From: Alkalihalobacillus sp. FSL W8-0930
Lineage (GTDB): Bacteria > Bacillota > Bacilli > Bacillales > Bacillaceae_D
Reading direction: 5' to 3'
Assembly (NCBI GenBank): GCA_037965595.1
Contig: CP150183.1
Location: 2,356,001-2,420,000 of the forward strand
DNA: 64,000 nucleotides
The stretch's first letter is position 1. The number at the start of each line of letters is the position of its first letter. The translations under genes and the position numbers were made by a program. Positions 33,025 to 41,659 of this stretch are shown here, in pieces. The notes beneath the pieces are model-generated. The model did no database searches and had not been told where the DNA came from. It worked only from the letters and a program-made list of their open reading frames with translations.

Positions 33025-33267
33025 ATGGGACGCTTTTTAGCATTAATTATTCTTCTAATCCCTATCTTTTTGGCTGGTTTCGGAATCAAGTTAATGAGAG
33101 ATGCATTTTTTCATATTATCCAACCCCCTTTCTCTTCCATCTCACTACAATTTCTAGCCGGAATTATATTATTTTTTATTGGTTTTGCATTTATCGGAGG
33201 GTTTATTCTTCATCGCGACCGCAAAAATGGGAAGGTTGCCCCGCGTTTTGTAAAAAAAGAAGGATAG
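33025..33267 (+). CDS. DUF2627 membrane protein (YqzF-like)
   Basis: 80 residues from ATG 33025 (AAGGAGG upstream). Two membrane helices: the first in MGRFLALIILLIPIFLAGFG, followed by IKLMRDAFF, and the second before FILHRDRKNGKVAPRF, the typical DUF2627 ending. Function unknown; it is a conserved small membrane protein of Bacillaceae found near the bkd/spo0A region. Confidence 0.82.
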   Translation: MGRFLALIILLIPIFLAGFGIKLMRDAFFHIIQPPFSSISLQFLAGIILFFIGFAFIGGFILHRDRKNGKVAPRFVKKEG

Positions 33268-33274
33268 GAGAGGG

Positions 33275-34072
33275 TCATTCTTTCTTCATGACCCCAATCC
33301 CATCCATCCATCTAAAAAACGGTCGCTCCGCAATCCAAATTGAAAATGATACTCGTTCTGCTGCAAGCAATAACAGAAACAAAATGGTTACGCTAAAATA
33401 TTGTAATTCCATAGATCCTTCATGCGTAAGCCAAACAGCTAGAATCGCTCCAGTAGCTGTAGCACCGTTATCACCAAGTACTGCCTTTCTCTCCCCCTCC
33501 ATCACATACACCAAATAGAAAATGGTCAGTACATAGACCAGGGTTGAAAACCTTGGAATCGGCATAAAGGCAACAATGACAGCTGATACCATTAAGGAAA
33601 TTTTCCACACTCGTAAAGGGCGGGTATCAAATAAGTTCATGATGTGCGGAAACAGGCATAGAAGCATAAACATCATAATACTTGTGATTGCTGATTGAGG
33701 TTGGCTTAAAAAGGTATAAACCCCGGCTAGTAAAATCGTCCCTACCGCTTTAATTAACCCAGTTGTCCATCTCCGATCATTTAAAAAGACACCGATATGA
33801 CCACGAATGCCTTTGGGTTCACCATCACCGTACCGGTCATCAATAAATCCAATAATCCATATACCAATAACATAACCTAAAGACGTATAAGTAAAAACAG
33901 CCGATTCATTAGGTGGAAAGGCACACATGACCGCATAGCTATAAACAACAAATACCCCTAGGCTGTATGGAACAATTGTTTGTTCATAATTACGTACTGT
34001 CCATCTTGCTTCATAAAAAGCACACATACTCGTAAAGGCGATAATGGGTAACGTCAGCATTAACAATATCAT
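33275..34072 (-). CDS. MraY/WecA-like membrane glycosyltransferase-family protein
   Basis: 265 residues, about eight transmembrane segments. Cytoplasmic-loop motifs recall the polyprenyl-phosphate N-acetylhexosamine-1-phosphate transferases: IIGFIDDRYGD (the DD pair), MNLFDTRPLRVWK and LGDNGATATGA. Length is shorter than MraY (about 320), so it may be a specialised or divergent member. It is the third gene of a minus-strand cluster with a GT2 enzyme and SteA, overlapping GT2 by four bases (ATGA). Possibly it primes a lipid-linked glycan; inferred. Confidence 0.65.
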   Translation of the reverse strand: MILLMLTLPIIAFTSMCAFYEARWTVRNYEQTIVPYSLGVFVVYSYAVMCAFPPNESAVFTYTSLGYVIGIWIIGFIDDRYGDGEPKGIRGHIGVFLNDRRWTTGLIKAVGTILLAGVYTFLSQPQSAITSIMMFMLLCLFPHIMNLFDTRPLRVWKISLMVSAVIVAFMPIPRFSTLVYVLTIFYLVYVMEGERKAVLGDNGATATGAILAVWLTHEGSMELQYFSVTILFLLLLAAERVSFSIWIAERPFFRWMDGIGVMKKE

Positions 34073-34734
34073 TGTGACTCACCTTTTAACTGTTTTCTAA
34101 TCTGACGCCACTGATTATATCGATGCATAACGCCTGTTAGATTACGCCCCATTTCACGATGCCGCATGTCTGACTCAATCTCGAGTAGCCTTGCTCCTCC
34201 ATGAATCATGTGTAAACACATCATCGTTTCAATTCCATAACCAATATAGTTTTTACTTAGTAGCAGCCTGAGCCATCTTCTTTGAAAAGCCCTCTGACCA
34301 GATAAGGGGGCATCTAACCAGACCCCAGTTTGATCATGTATCAAGCGCTGAACCTTTGATTTCACAAACCCGTTTCCTCCACGTCCAAGGTGCGGAACCT
34401 TTGAAATAGTTAGATCCGCTTCTTTTTTCATTAGTGGGTCTAGCAAGTGATGCGCTTGGCTTGCTGAGTCTGCTAGATCAGCATCTAAACAAATGATATA
34501 AGAACCTTTTGCACGCATCCAGCCTGTTTGTAACGCATGTCCCTTTCCTTTATTCTGAGGAAGAAGAATATGCAGGTCAGCTAACTCTTCAGCAATTTCA
34601 GCAGTTAAATCTATACTTCCATCATTCACACAAATGATTTCATGTTCATAGGGAATGGCTCTTGCCGCCTGAATGGTCGCAGCTAACCGCTCTTGCTCGT
34701 TGTAAGCAGGAATGACAATCGAAACTCTAGTCAT
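34069..34734 (-). CDS. Family 2 glycosyltransferase
   Basis: 221 residues from ATG 34734 (AAGGGTG upstream). GT-A fold signature: MTRVSIVIPAYNEQERL, VNDGSIDLTAEIA and the metal-binding CLDADLAD; acceptor-side motif SGQRAFQRRWL. No membrane helices, unlike DPM-type enzymes with C-terminal anchors. Its overlap with steA and with the MraY-like gene suggests one transcript and shared substrate. Sugar and acceptor unknown. Confidence 0.82.
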   Translation of the reverse strand: MTRVSIVIPAYNEQERLAATIQAARAIPYEHEIICVNDGSIDLTAEIAEELADLHILLPQNKGKGHALQTGWMRAKGSYIICLDADLADSASQAHHLLDPLMKKEADLTISKVPHLGRGGNGFVKSKVQRLIHDQTGVWLDAPLSGQRAFQRRWLRLLLSKNYIGYGIETMMCLHMIHGGARLLEIESDMRHREMGRNLTGVMHRYNQWRQIRKQLKGESQ

Positions 34735-35854
34735 GTCTGAATTCACCCTTTCTAACAAACAACCTATATCCACGACCGACCATTTTTTGCAGTTCTTTTG
34801 CTTCTGCCCTGAGCTCGTGACGCATACGTTTGACCTGAGATACAAAGGACGTCCCTTCAAACAGGCGATGAATTCCTTTTAAGTCCGTCATACGATCACC
34901 TGATTCCATCCGTGCTAAAATGGTAGACCCCATGCCTTGTCTTTGTTTCTCCATAAACTCCTTTATTCCAAAGCGGCACCCAATTAAATACATATGCTCC
35001 ACCCCGGCTTCATGCATCGCTCGAATGGCTACATCTTCACTCGTACCTATAAAATCCACACAATGAGATTCCAGTCCTAGTGAGCTGACACGTGCACGTC
35101 CCGGCGACTCACCGTTCGTAAAAGAATGACAGATCAGACTTGCTCCACACTGAAGCGCAGATGTTGAAATTGAATCCATATCACCTATAATAAAATGGGG
35201 TACGAGTCCTAGGTCAAGCAATCCATCTGCTGCCCCATCAATCGCTACAATGAATGGATTCGTTAAAAGAATCCATCGTTTCATCGCTTTCACATCATGC
35301 TTGTATTTTCCATTACGTGCGACAATAAATACTTGCTGATGTTTGAGCTCTTGAAACGCAGCAGGAAGCTTCATTGGATCTAAAAAGTCAGCTAGATTGC
35401 TTTTCGCATGATGAAGTGTATTTTCAATAAATGCTTCAAACATGCTCGGAAAATATGCTTTTGCTTTTTCATTTAGTAGGTGAACTTTCTCAAGCGTGTA
35501 GAAATCAACCTTTGCTAGTTCCTTATACTCGTTTTGATGTTTTAAGAGTAAGTTATGATCTCTAATGCAAATCGTCGCTCCATTTAACACGCCTTCCCAT
35601 TCACTCCACTCTGTTACATCACAAACAGTAACGCCTGCACTTAAAAGACGAATGATATTATCATGTTCATAGGTACCAGTCATTGACTGTCTACGATTAA
35701 CAACAGCCTTTACTTTTTTCTCGAGTATGGCATCCGTTGTGACTGAGTCCAGATCCTCATGCCACAATAGGAGAACGGCATGATCAGGAACTCTATGAAG
35801 AAGCTCTTTTGTTCGTTTACCTTCAAACGCTTGCCCTTGTATGGTTTGAGTCAT
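34727..35854 (-). CDS. SteA-like protein (thiamin pyrophosphokinase-like fold)
   Basis: About 375 residues from ATG 35854 (GGAGG nine bases upstream; ATG 35860 is too close). The core resembles the TPK-like SteA family, with IVAIDGAADGLLDLGLVPHF, IIGDMDSIS, a DFIGTSEDVAIRAM block and a basic C-terminal helix region. SteA was described in Corynebacteria as a cytokinetic-ring protein affecting envelope integrity; Firmicute members are uncharacterised. It lacks an evident C-terminal membrane helix. First gene of the SteA-GT2-MraY-like cluster. Confidence 0.72.
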   Translation of the reverse strand: MTQTIQGQAFEGKRTKELLHRVPDHAVLLLWHEDLDSVTTDAILEKKVKAVVNRRQSMTGTYEHDNIIRLLSAGVTVCDVTEWSEWEGVLNGATICIRDHNLLLKHQNEYKELAKVDFYTLEKVHLLNEKAKAYFPSMFEAFIENTLHHAKSNLADFLDPMKLPAAFQELKHQQVFIVARNGKYKHDVKAMKRWILLTNPFIVAIDGAADGLLDLGLVPHFIIGDMDSISTSALQCGASLICHSFTNGESPGRARVSSLGLESHCVDFIGTSEDVAIRAMHEAGVEHMYLIGCRFGIKEFMEKQRQGMGSTILARMESGDRMTDLKGIHRLFEGTSFVSQVKRMRHELRAEAKELQKMVGRGYRLFVRKGEFRHD

Positions 35855-35920
35855 TGCCATAAACCTCCACGAGACATCTTTTCGTCTAGTATGCGCAGAC
35901 AGTACATAAACATTCTTCGT

Positions 35921-35948
35921 TTGTTTAATTGGTAAAGTACGATATACT
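35921..35948 (+). promoter_or_regulatory. Putative promoter of the 35981 gene
   Basis: TTGTTT (35921-35926) and TATACT (35943-35948) are 16 bp apart, about 30 bp before the TTG start codon. Confidence 0.5.
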
Positions 35949-35980
35949 AAGCGTATTCCGTTAAGAAGGAGCGAATTTGC

Positions 35981-36184
35981 TTGTCCAAACGATTATTACT
36001 TACGTTTCATAGCTTCATTTTAATATTTGCGATCGGTGTGATTTCAGCGTATTTTATTTCAACTTCCTCGTCCGGACGTGATACGTTGTATCTAATCCTT
36101 GGAATCGGTATTGCCTTATCTAGTGTCTTTAACTTAATCCGACTGTCACGCCCTCAAAGAGAAGCAACGTCTACAAAAAAATAG
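35981..36184 (+). CDS. Small two-helix membrane protein, hypothetical
   Basis: 67 residues beginning at TTG 35981, with AAGGAG seven bases upstream. Two hydrophobic segments (about 7-27 and 36-54), the second followed by a basic tail (RLSRPQREATSTKK). No family recognised. Divergent from steA and ended by a strong hairpin shared with the convergent lipoprotein gene. Confidence 0.7.
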   Translation: MSKRLLLTFHSFILIFAIGVISAYFISTSSSGRDTLYLILGIGIALSSVFNLIRLSRPQREATSTKK

Positions 36185-36195
36185 GGTTAACCATA

Positions 36196-36228
36196 AAGAG
36201 CCAGCTGATCATTAGTCAGCTGGCTCTT
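36196..36228. terminator. Bidirectional terminator
   Basis: AAGAGCCAGCTGA (36196-36208) and TCAGCTGGCTCTT (36216-36228) form a perfect 13-bp stem with a 7-base loop; the loop contains the stop codon of the minus-strand lipoprotein gene. Confidence 0.8.
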
Positions 36229-36655
36229 CTTGATAAAACGGATAGAATTCCCACTGTTCCATTTGATCCTTGTCCCAGAATACTTCCCAAATCCCTGGTG
36301 TTATCCGGTCGTAGATGTACCCGTCCTCCGCAAAATATGCCGACGTTGGTAACGTTCCAGGCTCTAAACATAACCACGCTCCACAAATAACACCTTCCTG
36401 CAACGGACCGTATCGACCACTATAGTCATCCATCCATATTACCTCGCGACCATCTTTAACTGTTTTTAAGGTCTCGTCCACTACAGACTCAAAGTGAAAC
36501 GGGTCGCTTAAGCCTGAATACGATAAAAAATCCTTATCTTCTGGTTTAGGTGCTTCAAAATAAGCTTCTGTCACATTAGCTGATTGTCCACAGGACATAA
36601 GAATGACGACTACACCTACTAAGGTGAACCACATGCTTTTTCTCTTTGGCATCAT
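36212..36655 (-). CDS. Small lipoprotein, hypothetical
   Basis: 147 residues from ATG 36655 (GGAGGAG ten bases upstream; an ATG at 36682 is also open). After a basic start the signal peptide ends in LMSC-G. The mature part is acidic and aromatic-rich with two Cys in VICGAWLCLEPG that could form a disulfide. Similar in size and acidity to the lipoprotein at 1351-1752, but no clear sequence match. Function unknown. Confidence 0.7.
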   Translation of the reverse strand: MMPKRKSMWFTLVGVVVILMSCGQSANVTEAYFEAPKPEDKDFLSYSGLSDPFHFESVVDETLKTVKDGREVIWMDDYSGRYGPLQEGVICGAWLCLEPGTLPTSAYFAEDGYIYDRITPGIWEVFWDKDQMEQWEFYPFYQEEPAD

Positions 36656-36750
36656 ACTCACTATGCTCCTCCATAAGTTCATTCATTTATCTATATATAT
36701 AAACGTGGAGTGAGAAATAGTTCTGTCATTTTGAAAATAATGTCTAAATA

Positions 36751-36791
36751 AAAAAGCCTTCAATGGTATGTCCTACTACGCATCGAAAGCT
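36751..36791 (-). terminator. Probable terminator of spo0A
   Basis: AGCCTTCAATG (36756-36766 region) pairs imperfectly with CATCGAAAGCT (36781-36791); the minus strand continues into TTTTTTATTT. Confidence 0.55.
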
Positions 36792-36840
36792 ACTTTTATT
36801 GTACAAATGTAAGATGTCTTAGATCAGAATAATTAAATGT

Positions 36841-37635
36841 TTAGCCAACCTTATGCTCAATACGTAACTTATCTGCTACCATCGCAATAAACTCACTGTT
36901 AGTCGGTTTTGCTTTTGATTGACTAACGGTATATCCAAACAAACTAGAAATGGATTCAATGTTCCCACGGCTCCAAGCTACTTCAATCGCATGACGAATC
37001 GCACGTTCCACACGACTCGATGTAGTATTGAATTTTTTTCCGATATCCGGATAAAGAACCTTTGTGATTGATCCTAATAACTCGATGTCATTGTAAACCA
37101 TTGTGATTGCTTCTCTAAGGTACATGTATCCTTTAATGTGTGCCGGAACACCAATTTCATGGATAATTGCTGTGATGCTTGCATCCAAGTTAAATCTCTT
37201 ATCTGATCTCGAAGGAGCGTGATTCATCGTAAAGGTTGATGTTTTTTGCGTAATGCCTGCTTTCTTGCCGCCAATTTCTCGAACTTTAGAGACAAGGATT
37301 TCCATATCAAATGGTTTAAGTACATAATAAGAAGCACCAAGATCTACCGCTTTTTTTGTCACATCTTCTTGACCAAAAGCTGTAAGCATAATGATGTTAG
37401 GCTTATGTCCGCTACCAGAATTGATGCGCTCGAGTACCGCAAGTCCATCTAAATGAGGCATAATGATGTCTAATAATAAAACATCTGGTTGCTTATCTTC
37501 AACCAAACTTAAGCACTCTTGCCCATTATATGCTACACCGGCTATTGTCATATCTTCTTGAGCCGAAATATATTCACTAAGTAAATTAACCAATTCCCTA
37601 TTATCATCCACAACACATACTTTTATTTTATCCAC
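36841..37635 (-). CDS. spo0A: Sporulation master response regulator Spo0A
   Basis: 264 residues. Receiver domain (1-125) with acidic pocket Asp10/Asp11 and phosphoacceptor Asp56 (LLLDIIMP), then the Spo0A C-terminal DNA-binding domain including [29 protein letters not shown] (landmarks only: [39 protein letters not shown]). Phosphorylated through the phosphorelay, it starts sporulation and represses abrB. The start codon is GTG with AGGAGG seven bases upstream, as in B. subtilis. Confidence 0.96.
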   Translation of the reverse strand: MDKIKVCVVDDNRELVNLLSEYISAQEDMTIAGVAYNGQECLSLVEDKQPDVLLLDIIMPHLDGLAVLERINSGSGHKPNIIMLTAFGQEDVTKKAVDLGASYYVLKPFDMEILVSKVREIGGKKAGITQKTSTFTMNHAPSRSDKRFNLDASITAIIHEIGVPAHIKGYMYLREAITMVYNDIELLGSITKVLYPDIGKKFNTTSSRVERAIRHAIEVAWSRGNIESISSLFGYTVSQSKAKPTNSEFIAMVADKLRIEHKVG

Positions 37636-37681
37636 AAAACATCCTCCTTGAGTTCAATTGTAAGTTTACTGTATGTAATCA

Positions 37682-37708
37682 ATTCGACAGTTTGATTCTA
37701 AGTCCTTT
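37682..37708 (-). promoter_or_regulatory. Sigma-H promoter of spo0A with overlapping 0A box
   Basis: On the minus strand AAAGGACTT (37700-37708) and GAAT (37682-37685) are exactly 14 bp apart, matching the sigma-H consensus RWAGGAWWT-N14-GAAT closely. A perfect 0A box TGTCGAA (plus-strand TTCGACA at 37683-37689) overlaps the -10. This mirrors the Ps promoter of B. subtilis spo0A. Confidence 0.8.
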
Positions 37709-37797
37709 ATTTTTTAAAAATAATCCTTATTCTTTTACAAATACTTAATTTTTCTTCGTTATTCGCTTCAATTCGATTAATTAAATAAGATATTATA

Positions 37798-37810
37798 TAA
37801 ATTTGTCGAA
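37798..37810. promoter_or_regulatory. Upstream 0A box near possible vegetative spo0A promoter
   Basis: A second perfect TGTCGAA (37804-37810, plus orientation) lies about 120 bp upstream of the first. It sits close to a minus-strand TATAAT that could be the -10 of a vegetative promoter, so Spo0A-P binding here could repress Pv, as in B. subtilis. Confidence 0.55.
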
Positions 37811-37846
37811 TAATCTTTAGTAAGAAGATACCTATATGAAAATAAT

Positions 37847-37882
37847 AAACAGGCTAACGAGTTAACTCGCTTTAGCCTGTTT
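37847..37882 (-). terminator. Terminator of spoIVB
   Basis: AAACAGGCTAA (37847-37857) and TTTAGCCTGTTT (37871-37882) form the stem, closed by CGAG/CTCG; the minus strand runs into TTTATTATTTTC. The right arm lies within the last codons of spoIVB. Confidence 0.8.
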
Positions 37883-39154
37883 AAGATCATTTGTTACTCC
37901 TGCTTCTTCAAGCATCCACCCAATATGACAGCCATAACCCGACGTTGGATCATTCACAAACACATGAGTTACCGCACCAACCAATTTTCCGTCTTGTATG
38001 ATTGGACTTCCACTCATCCCTTGAACAATGCCACCTGTTGCTTCAAGCAGCTTAGGATCCGTTACTTTTAAAACAAGTCCTTTAGTAGCTGGTTGCTTTT
38101 GTTGAATGGCATTTACAATTTCAATATCAAATTCTTCTACTTTTTCCCCACTGACCACAGTTAAGATCTTAGCAGGTCCTTCTTTTATCTGATTAGACAA
38201 GGCAATTGGTAGTTCCTTATCCATAATATCATTTTTTAAGTCCGCTTTGTTAAGTGTACCAAAAATTCCAAACGAACTATTTTTATTAATTTGTCCTAGA
38301 ATTTCTCGGTTCTTAGAAAAACTCGCTAGCTTTTCTCCAGGATCCCCATGACTTCCTTTTTCAATCGATGTGACAGATGATCGCAACACTTCTCCATCAT
38401 GCACTGCAATTGGTTTATGTGTGTCTGAATCAGAAATGACATGCCCTAATGCACCAAATTTCTTAGACTGGGGATCATAAAAGGTCATGGTACCTACTCC
38501 TGCTGCCGAATCTCTAATAAATAAACCCATACGATAGGACTTTTCACCATTTGCTTTAATCGGCTGCAGCGTTGTATTTACTGGGTGTTGATTCCGTTTT
38601 AATTCAATGTTTAACTCCTGGTTTTTCTCTCCTGCCTGTTGTACAACTTGTGTGACTTGGCTCATTTTTTCAATAGAGACACCATTAATTTTTGTAATCA
38701 TGTCGCCTACTTCAATGCCTGCTGTTTCACCGGGTGATACTTCCCCTGTATTCGTTTTTATTAAATGATGTCCTACAACTAATACACCTTTTGTATTCAG
38801 TTTTACTCCAATCGACTGACCGCCAGCAATGACTTTTTGCTCGGGTAGTACATCTACCGTTGTTGATTTCACGGGAAATCCACCAGCTGTACTAAACACA
38901 ACTTTTTCTGTACCTGCACTCATCGCTGCAATCGATTCAGTGTCTTGGATGTGTAGCGTAGAATCATCATGAGTCGGGTCAACCGTTAAGAGTTTTGGTG
39001 CTTTTAGCGTTACTAACTCCCCTTTAAACACAGATATAGATGTTGGGATATGTGCCCATTCCTTGATCGGGCTCCAAAAACCAATGCACAGCATTCCTGC
39101 AAGAAGCAAGATGCCGATTACCATACGCACTCCTTCTACCTTCAAATTCTTCAC
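37862..39154 (-). CDS. spoIVB: SpoIVB peptidase (PDZ serine protease)
   Basis: About 430 residues: one N-terminal membrane helix, a PDZ domain ([19 protein letters not shown] at its core) and an SpoIVB-type serine protease domain with Ser in [16 protein letters not shown]. Made in the forespore, it is secreted into the intermembrane space and triggers SpoIVFB-dependent activation of sigma-K by cleaving SpoIVFA. The exact start is unclear: GTG 39154, TTG 39145 and ATG 39124 each have a plausible ribosome site. Downstream of recN, as in B. subtilis. Confidence 0.93.
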   Translation of the reverse strand: MKNLKVEGVRMVIGILLLAGMLCIGFWSPIKEWAHIPTSISVFKGELVTLKAPKLLTVDPTHDDSTLHIQDTESIAAMSAGTEKVVFSTAGGFPVKSTTVDVLPEQKVIAGGQSIGVKLNTKGVLVVGHHLIKTNTGEVSPGETAGIEVGDMITKINGVSIEKMSQVTQVVQQAGEKNQELNIELKRNQHPVNTTLQPIKANGEKSYRMGLFIRDSAAGVGTMTFYDPQSKKFGALGHVISDSDTHKPIAVHDGEVLRSSVTSIEKGSHGDPGEKLASFSKNREILGQINKNSSFGIFGTLNKADLKNDIMDKELPIALSNQIKEGPAKILTVVSGEKVEEFDIEIVNAIQQKQPATKGLVLKVTDPKLLEATGGIVQGMSGSPIIQDGKLVGAVTHVFVNDPTSGYGCHIGWMLEEAGVTNDLKQAKAS

Positions 39155-39191
39155 TCTCCTAGCTCCCAACCCACACCTCATGTGGCTGTAC

Positions 39192-39220
39192 TATTAATGT
39201 TGCCTCCAAATAGCACATTT
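39192..39220 (-). promoter_or_regulatory. Possible sigma-G/F-type promoter of spoIVB
   Basis: Minus-strand AAATG (39216-39220) and CATTAATA (39192-39199) are 16 bp apart, resembling the sigma-G pattern GMATR / CATNNTA. B. subtilis spoIVB is transcribed by sigma-F and sigma-G, which fits. Confidence 0.35.
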
Positions 39221-39238
39221 ATAACTGGAACCATCAGA

Positions 39239-39266
39239 AAAAGCTACCCTTAAATGGGTAGCTTTT
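39239..39266 (-). terminator. Terminator of ahrC-recN
   Basis: AAAAGCTACCC (39239-39249) and GGGTAGCTTTT (39256-39266) form a perfect 11-bp stem; the minus strand then reads TTTTTC. Confidence 0.88.
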
Positions 39267-39279
39267 GTATGAATAACCT

Positions 39280-40983
39280 TTAAGCGTGTTTATGCTGGCT
39301 AGCAAGATCAAGTAATTCGTGAGCGTGCTGCTTCGTTAATTCAGTAACCTCTACACCTGAGATCATTCTGGCGAGCTCTTCCACCTTAGATTGCTCTCTC
39401 AACCCAGTTACAGATGTAGATACACGATCTTTTGATTCATGCTTCGATATATATAGATGTTGATCAGCCATTGCAGCTACCTGAGGTAGATGCGTGATGA
39501 CCAGCACCTGCGAGCCAGAAGCAATGGTATAAATCTTCTCAGCAATTGCTTGGGCAACTCGTCCACTTACACCGGTATCTACTTCATCAAAAATAACTGA
39601 AGTGACTCCTTGATGTGTAGAGAAGATGGATTTGATTGCGAGCATGATTCGAGAAATTTCCCCGCCTGAAGCCACTTTAGCCAGAGGTTTAACCGGTTCT
39701 CCAGGGTTGGTTGAAATGAAGAATTCAACTTGGTCTACCCCATTTGCTGAAAAAGCGGACATTCCCTTGTGTTCATCCAATGTCGAGCTTTGAATATTGA
39801 TTTCAAATATTGTTTTCTCCATATAAAGGGCACGAAGCTGTTTATGAATCGCTTCTGTCAGCTCCAAAGCGGCTTTTTTACGTATTGCTGTGAGCGCTTT
39901 GGCTTCAACTGTCAAATCAAGAAGAACACCTGCAAGTTCCTGATGCATGGCATGGAGCCGATCATCCTTATTAAGCTTTGTATCAAGCTCTTCTTCAATT
40001 CTTGAAGCATATTCTAAAATTTCTTCTACCGTTGTTCCATATTTGCGCTTGAGCTGCTGAATTTCAGCAAGACGGTTCTCAATTAACTCTAAGCGGTCAG
40101 GATCAAATTCAATTTGCTCCAACTGTTCTCTTATTGAGAAGGCTGCTTCCTCCATCATGTAATAGCTGCTGCTTACACTTTCATGAAGAGCCTTTAAATT
40201 AGGATCTAAATCACTTGCTGTTTCAAGATTAGCTGCACTGTCGTTCATCGCATCAAGTGCCTGCCCATCACCATAAAGACGTTCATAGCTATCTCTAAGC
40301 AATGTGTAAAGCTTTTCACTATTTGCTAAACGTTTGCGATCTTCCTCGAGCTGATCGTCTTCTTTCGGTTTAAGCTCAGCTTTCTCAATTTCTTCTAATT
40401 GATACCTAAGCAAATCAATGCGCTGAGCGGTTTCTTGTTCATTTTCACTTAATGCTGATATTTGTTTATTGATTTTTTGAGCCCGTTCATATAACTCACG
40501 ATATTCTTGAAATGTGGTTTTCAGCTTATTTGTCGCATACTGGTCCAAAAATCGTAGATGCTTGTCCGGCTGCATTAATGATTGATGCTCATGCTGGCCA
40601 TGAACATCCACTAAAGATTGTCCAATTTCACGAAGAATGCCAAGTGTGACCAGCTTCCCATTAATTCGACAGATGCTTTTCCCCTGGCTCGTAATTTCTC
40701 TACGCAAGATAAGCTCTTCATTCGCTTCAATTCCAAGTTCAACAGCTTTTAAAACCGCTTGATGTTTCGTATCCACTGCAAATAATCCTTCAATCTCTGC
40801 TCTTGTTTCTCCATGACGAACAAATTCTGCAGAACCACGACCGCCCAGCAATAAACCAATCGCGTCGATGATGATGGATTTCCCTGCACCAGTTTCCCCT
40901 GTTAAAACGGTTAGACCACTTTCAAAAGGAATGGTCAGTTCTTCAATTATGGCAAAATGCCTCACTGACAGTTCAATTAACAT
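39280..40983 (-). CDS. recN: DNA repair protein RecN
   Basis: 567-residue SMC-like ATPase. Walker A GETGAGKSIIIDAIGLLLGG is near residue 30; a long coiled coil fills the middle; the signature KVASGGEISRIMLAIKSI and Walker B VIFDEVDTGVSG are near the C-terminus. RecN tethers ends at double-strand breaks in RecA-dependent repair. It starts 12 bp after ahrC, a conserved Bacillus pair. Confidence 0.95.
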   Translation of the reverse strand: MLIELSVRHFAIIEELTIPFESGLTVLTGETGAGKSIIIDAIGLLLGGRGSAEFVRHGETRAEIEGLFAVDTKHQAVLKAVELGIEANEELILRREITSQGKSICRINGKLVTLGILREIGQSLVDVHGQHEHQSLMQPDKHLRFLDQYATNKLKTTFQEYRELYERAQKINKQISALSENEQETAQRIDLLRYQLEEIEKAELKPKEDDQLEEDRKRLANSEKLYTLLRDSYERLYGDGQALDAMNDSAANLETASDLDPNLKALHESVSSSYYMMEEAAFSIREQLEQIEFDPDRLELIENRLAEIQQLKRKYGTTVEEILEYASRIEEELDTKLNKDDRLHAMHQELAGVLLDLTVEAKALTAIRKKAALELTEAIHKQLRALYMEKTIFEINIQSSTLDEHKGMSAFSANGVDQVEFFISTNPGEPVKPLAKVASGGEISRIMLAIKSIFSTHQGVTSVIFDEVDTGVSGRVAQAIAEKIYTIASGSQVLVITHLPQVAAMADQHLYISKHESKDRVSTSVTGLREQSKVEELARMISGVEVTELTKQHAHELLDLASQHKHA

Positions 40984-40995
40984 CGATTCCCCACC

Positions 40996-41445
40996 TTATA
41001 GCATGTCTAAGAATCGAGAACTAATGAGCTCTCCATCCTTTTTATTCTTACAGATAATTAATAAGGTATCATCTCCACAAATCGTTCCCATCAATTCTTC
41101 CCAATCAAGATTATCGATTAATGCTCCAATGGCATTTGCGTTACCCGGTAGGCATTTCATCACAATGAGGTTGTCCGTACTGTCGATACTGATAAAGCTA
41201 TCTGTAAGGCTACGTTTTAGCTTCTGCAAAGGATTAAACCGTTGATCTGCAGGTAGGCTATACTTGTAGCGCCCATCCTGCATTGGCACCTTTACAAGAT
41301 GCAATTCTTTTATGTCTCTTGATACCGTTGCTTGAGTTACGTTATAACCTAATCCTTTTAAATAATCAACTAAGTCCTCTTGCGTCTCAATGGCTTGATT
41401 AGCGATGACTTCTCTTATCTTAATATGTCGTTGACCTTTATTCAA
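40996..41445 (-). CDS. ahrC: Arginine repressor AhrC/ArgR
   Basis: From TTG 41445 the product is 149 residues starting [14 protein letters not shown], the same length and N-terminus as B. subtilis AhrC; AAGGTGAG precedes the TTG. An ATG at 41463 would add six residues. The winged helix includes [19 protein letters not shown], and the hexamer/arginine-binding domain [13 protein letters not shown]. It represses arginine synthesis and activates catabolism. The AT-rich region upstream may contain ARG boxes but none is clear. Confidence 0.93.
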   Translation of the reverse strand: MNKGQRHIKIREVIANQAIETQEDLVDYLKGLGYNVTQATVSRDIKELHLVKVPMQDGRYKYSLPADQRFNPLQKLKRSLTDSFISIDSTDNLIVMKCLPGNANAIGALIDNLDWEELMGTICGDDTLLIICKNKKDGELISSRFLDML

Positions 41446-41618
41446 TAAACTCACCTTTTTCATATGATTTCCTTATCACCCATTATGATATGAAATGCCT
41501 GTTAAAACAATAGCTGAAGCCATTTCATCAAAAAAGAAACGAAAAGATCAAATCATAAAAATAAAGAAATATACACAATTTATACATTCTTATACGTTCA
41601 ACCGCACTAAAACAAAAA

Positions 41619-41653
41619 GGGACTAACGATTCCAATACAGAATCATTAATCCC
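41619..41653 (-). terminator. Terminator of tlyA
   Basis: GGGACTAACGATTC (41619-41632) pairs with GAATCATTAATCCC (41640-41653), two wobble pairs, and the minus strand ends in CCCTTTTTG. The remaining bases to ahrC (41446-41618) are AT-rich without a clear feature. Confidence 0.8.
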
Positions 41654-41659
41654 CTCTCA

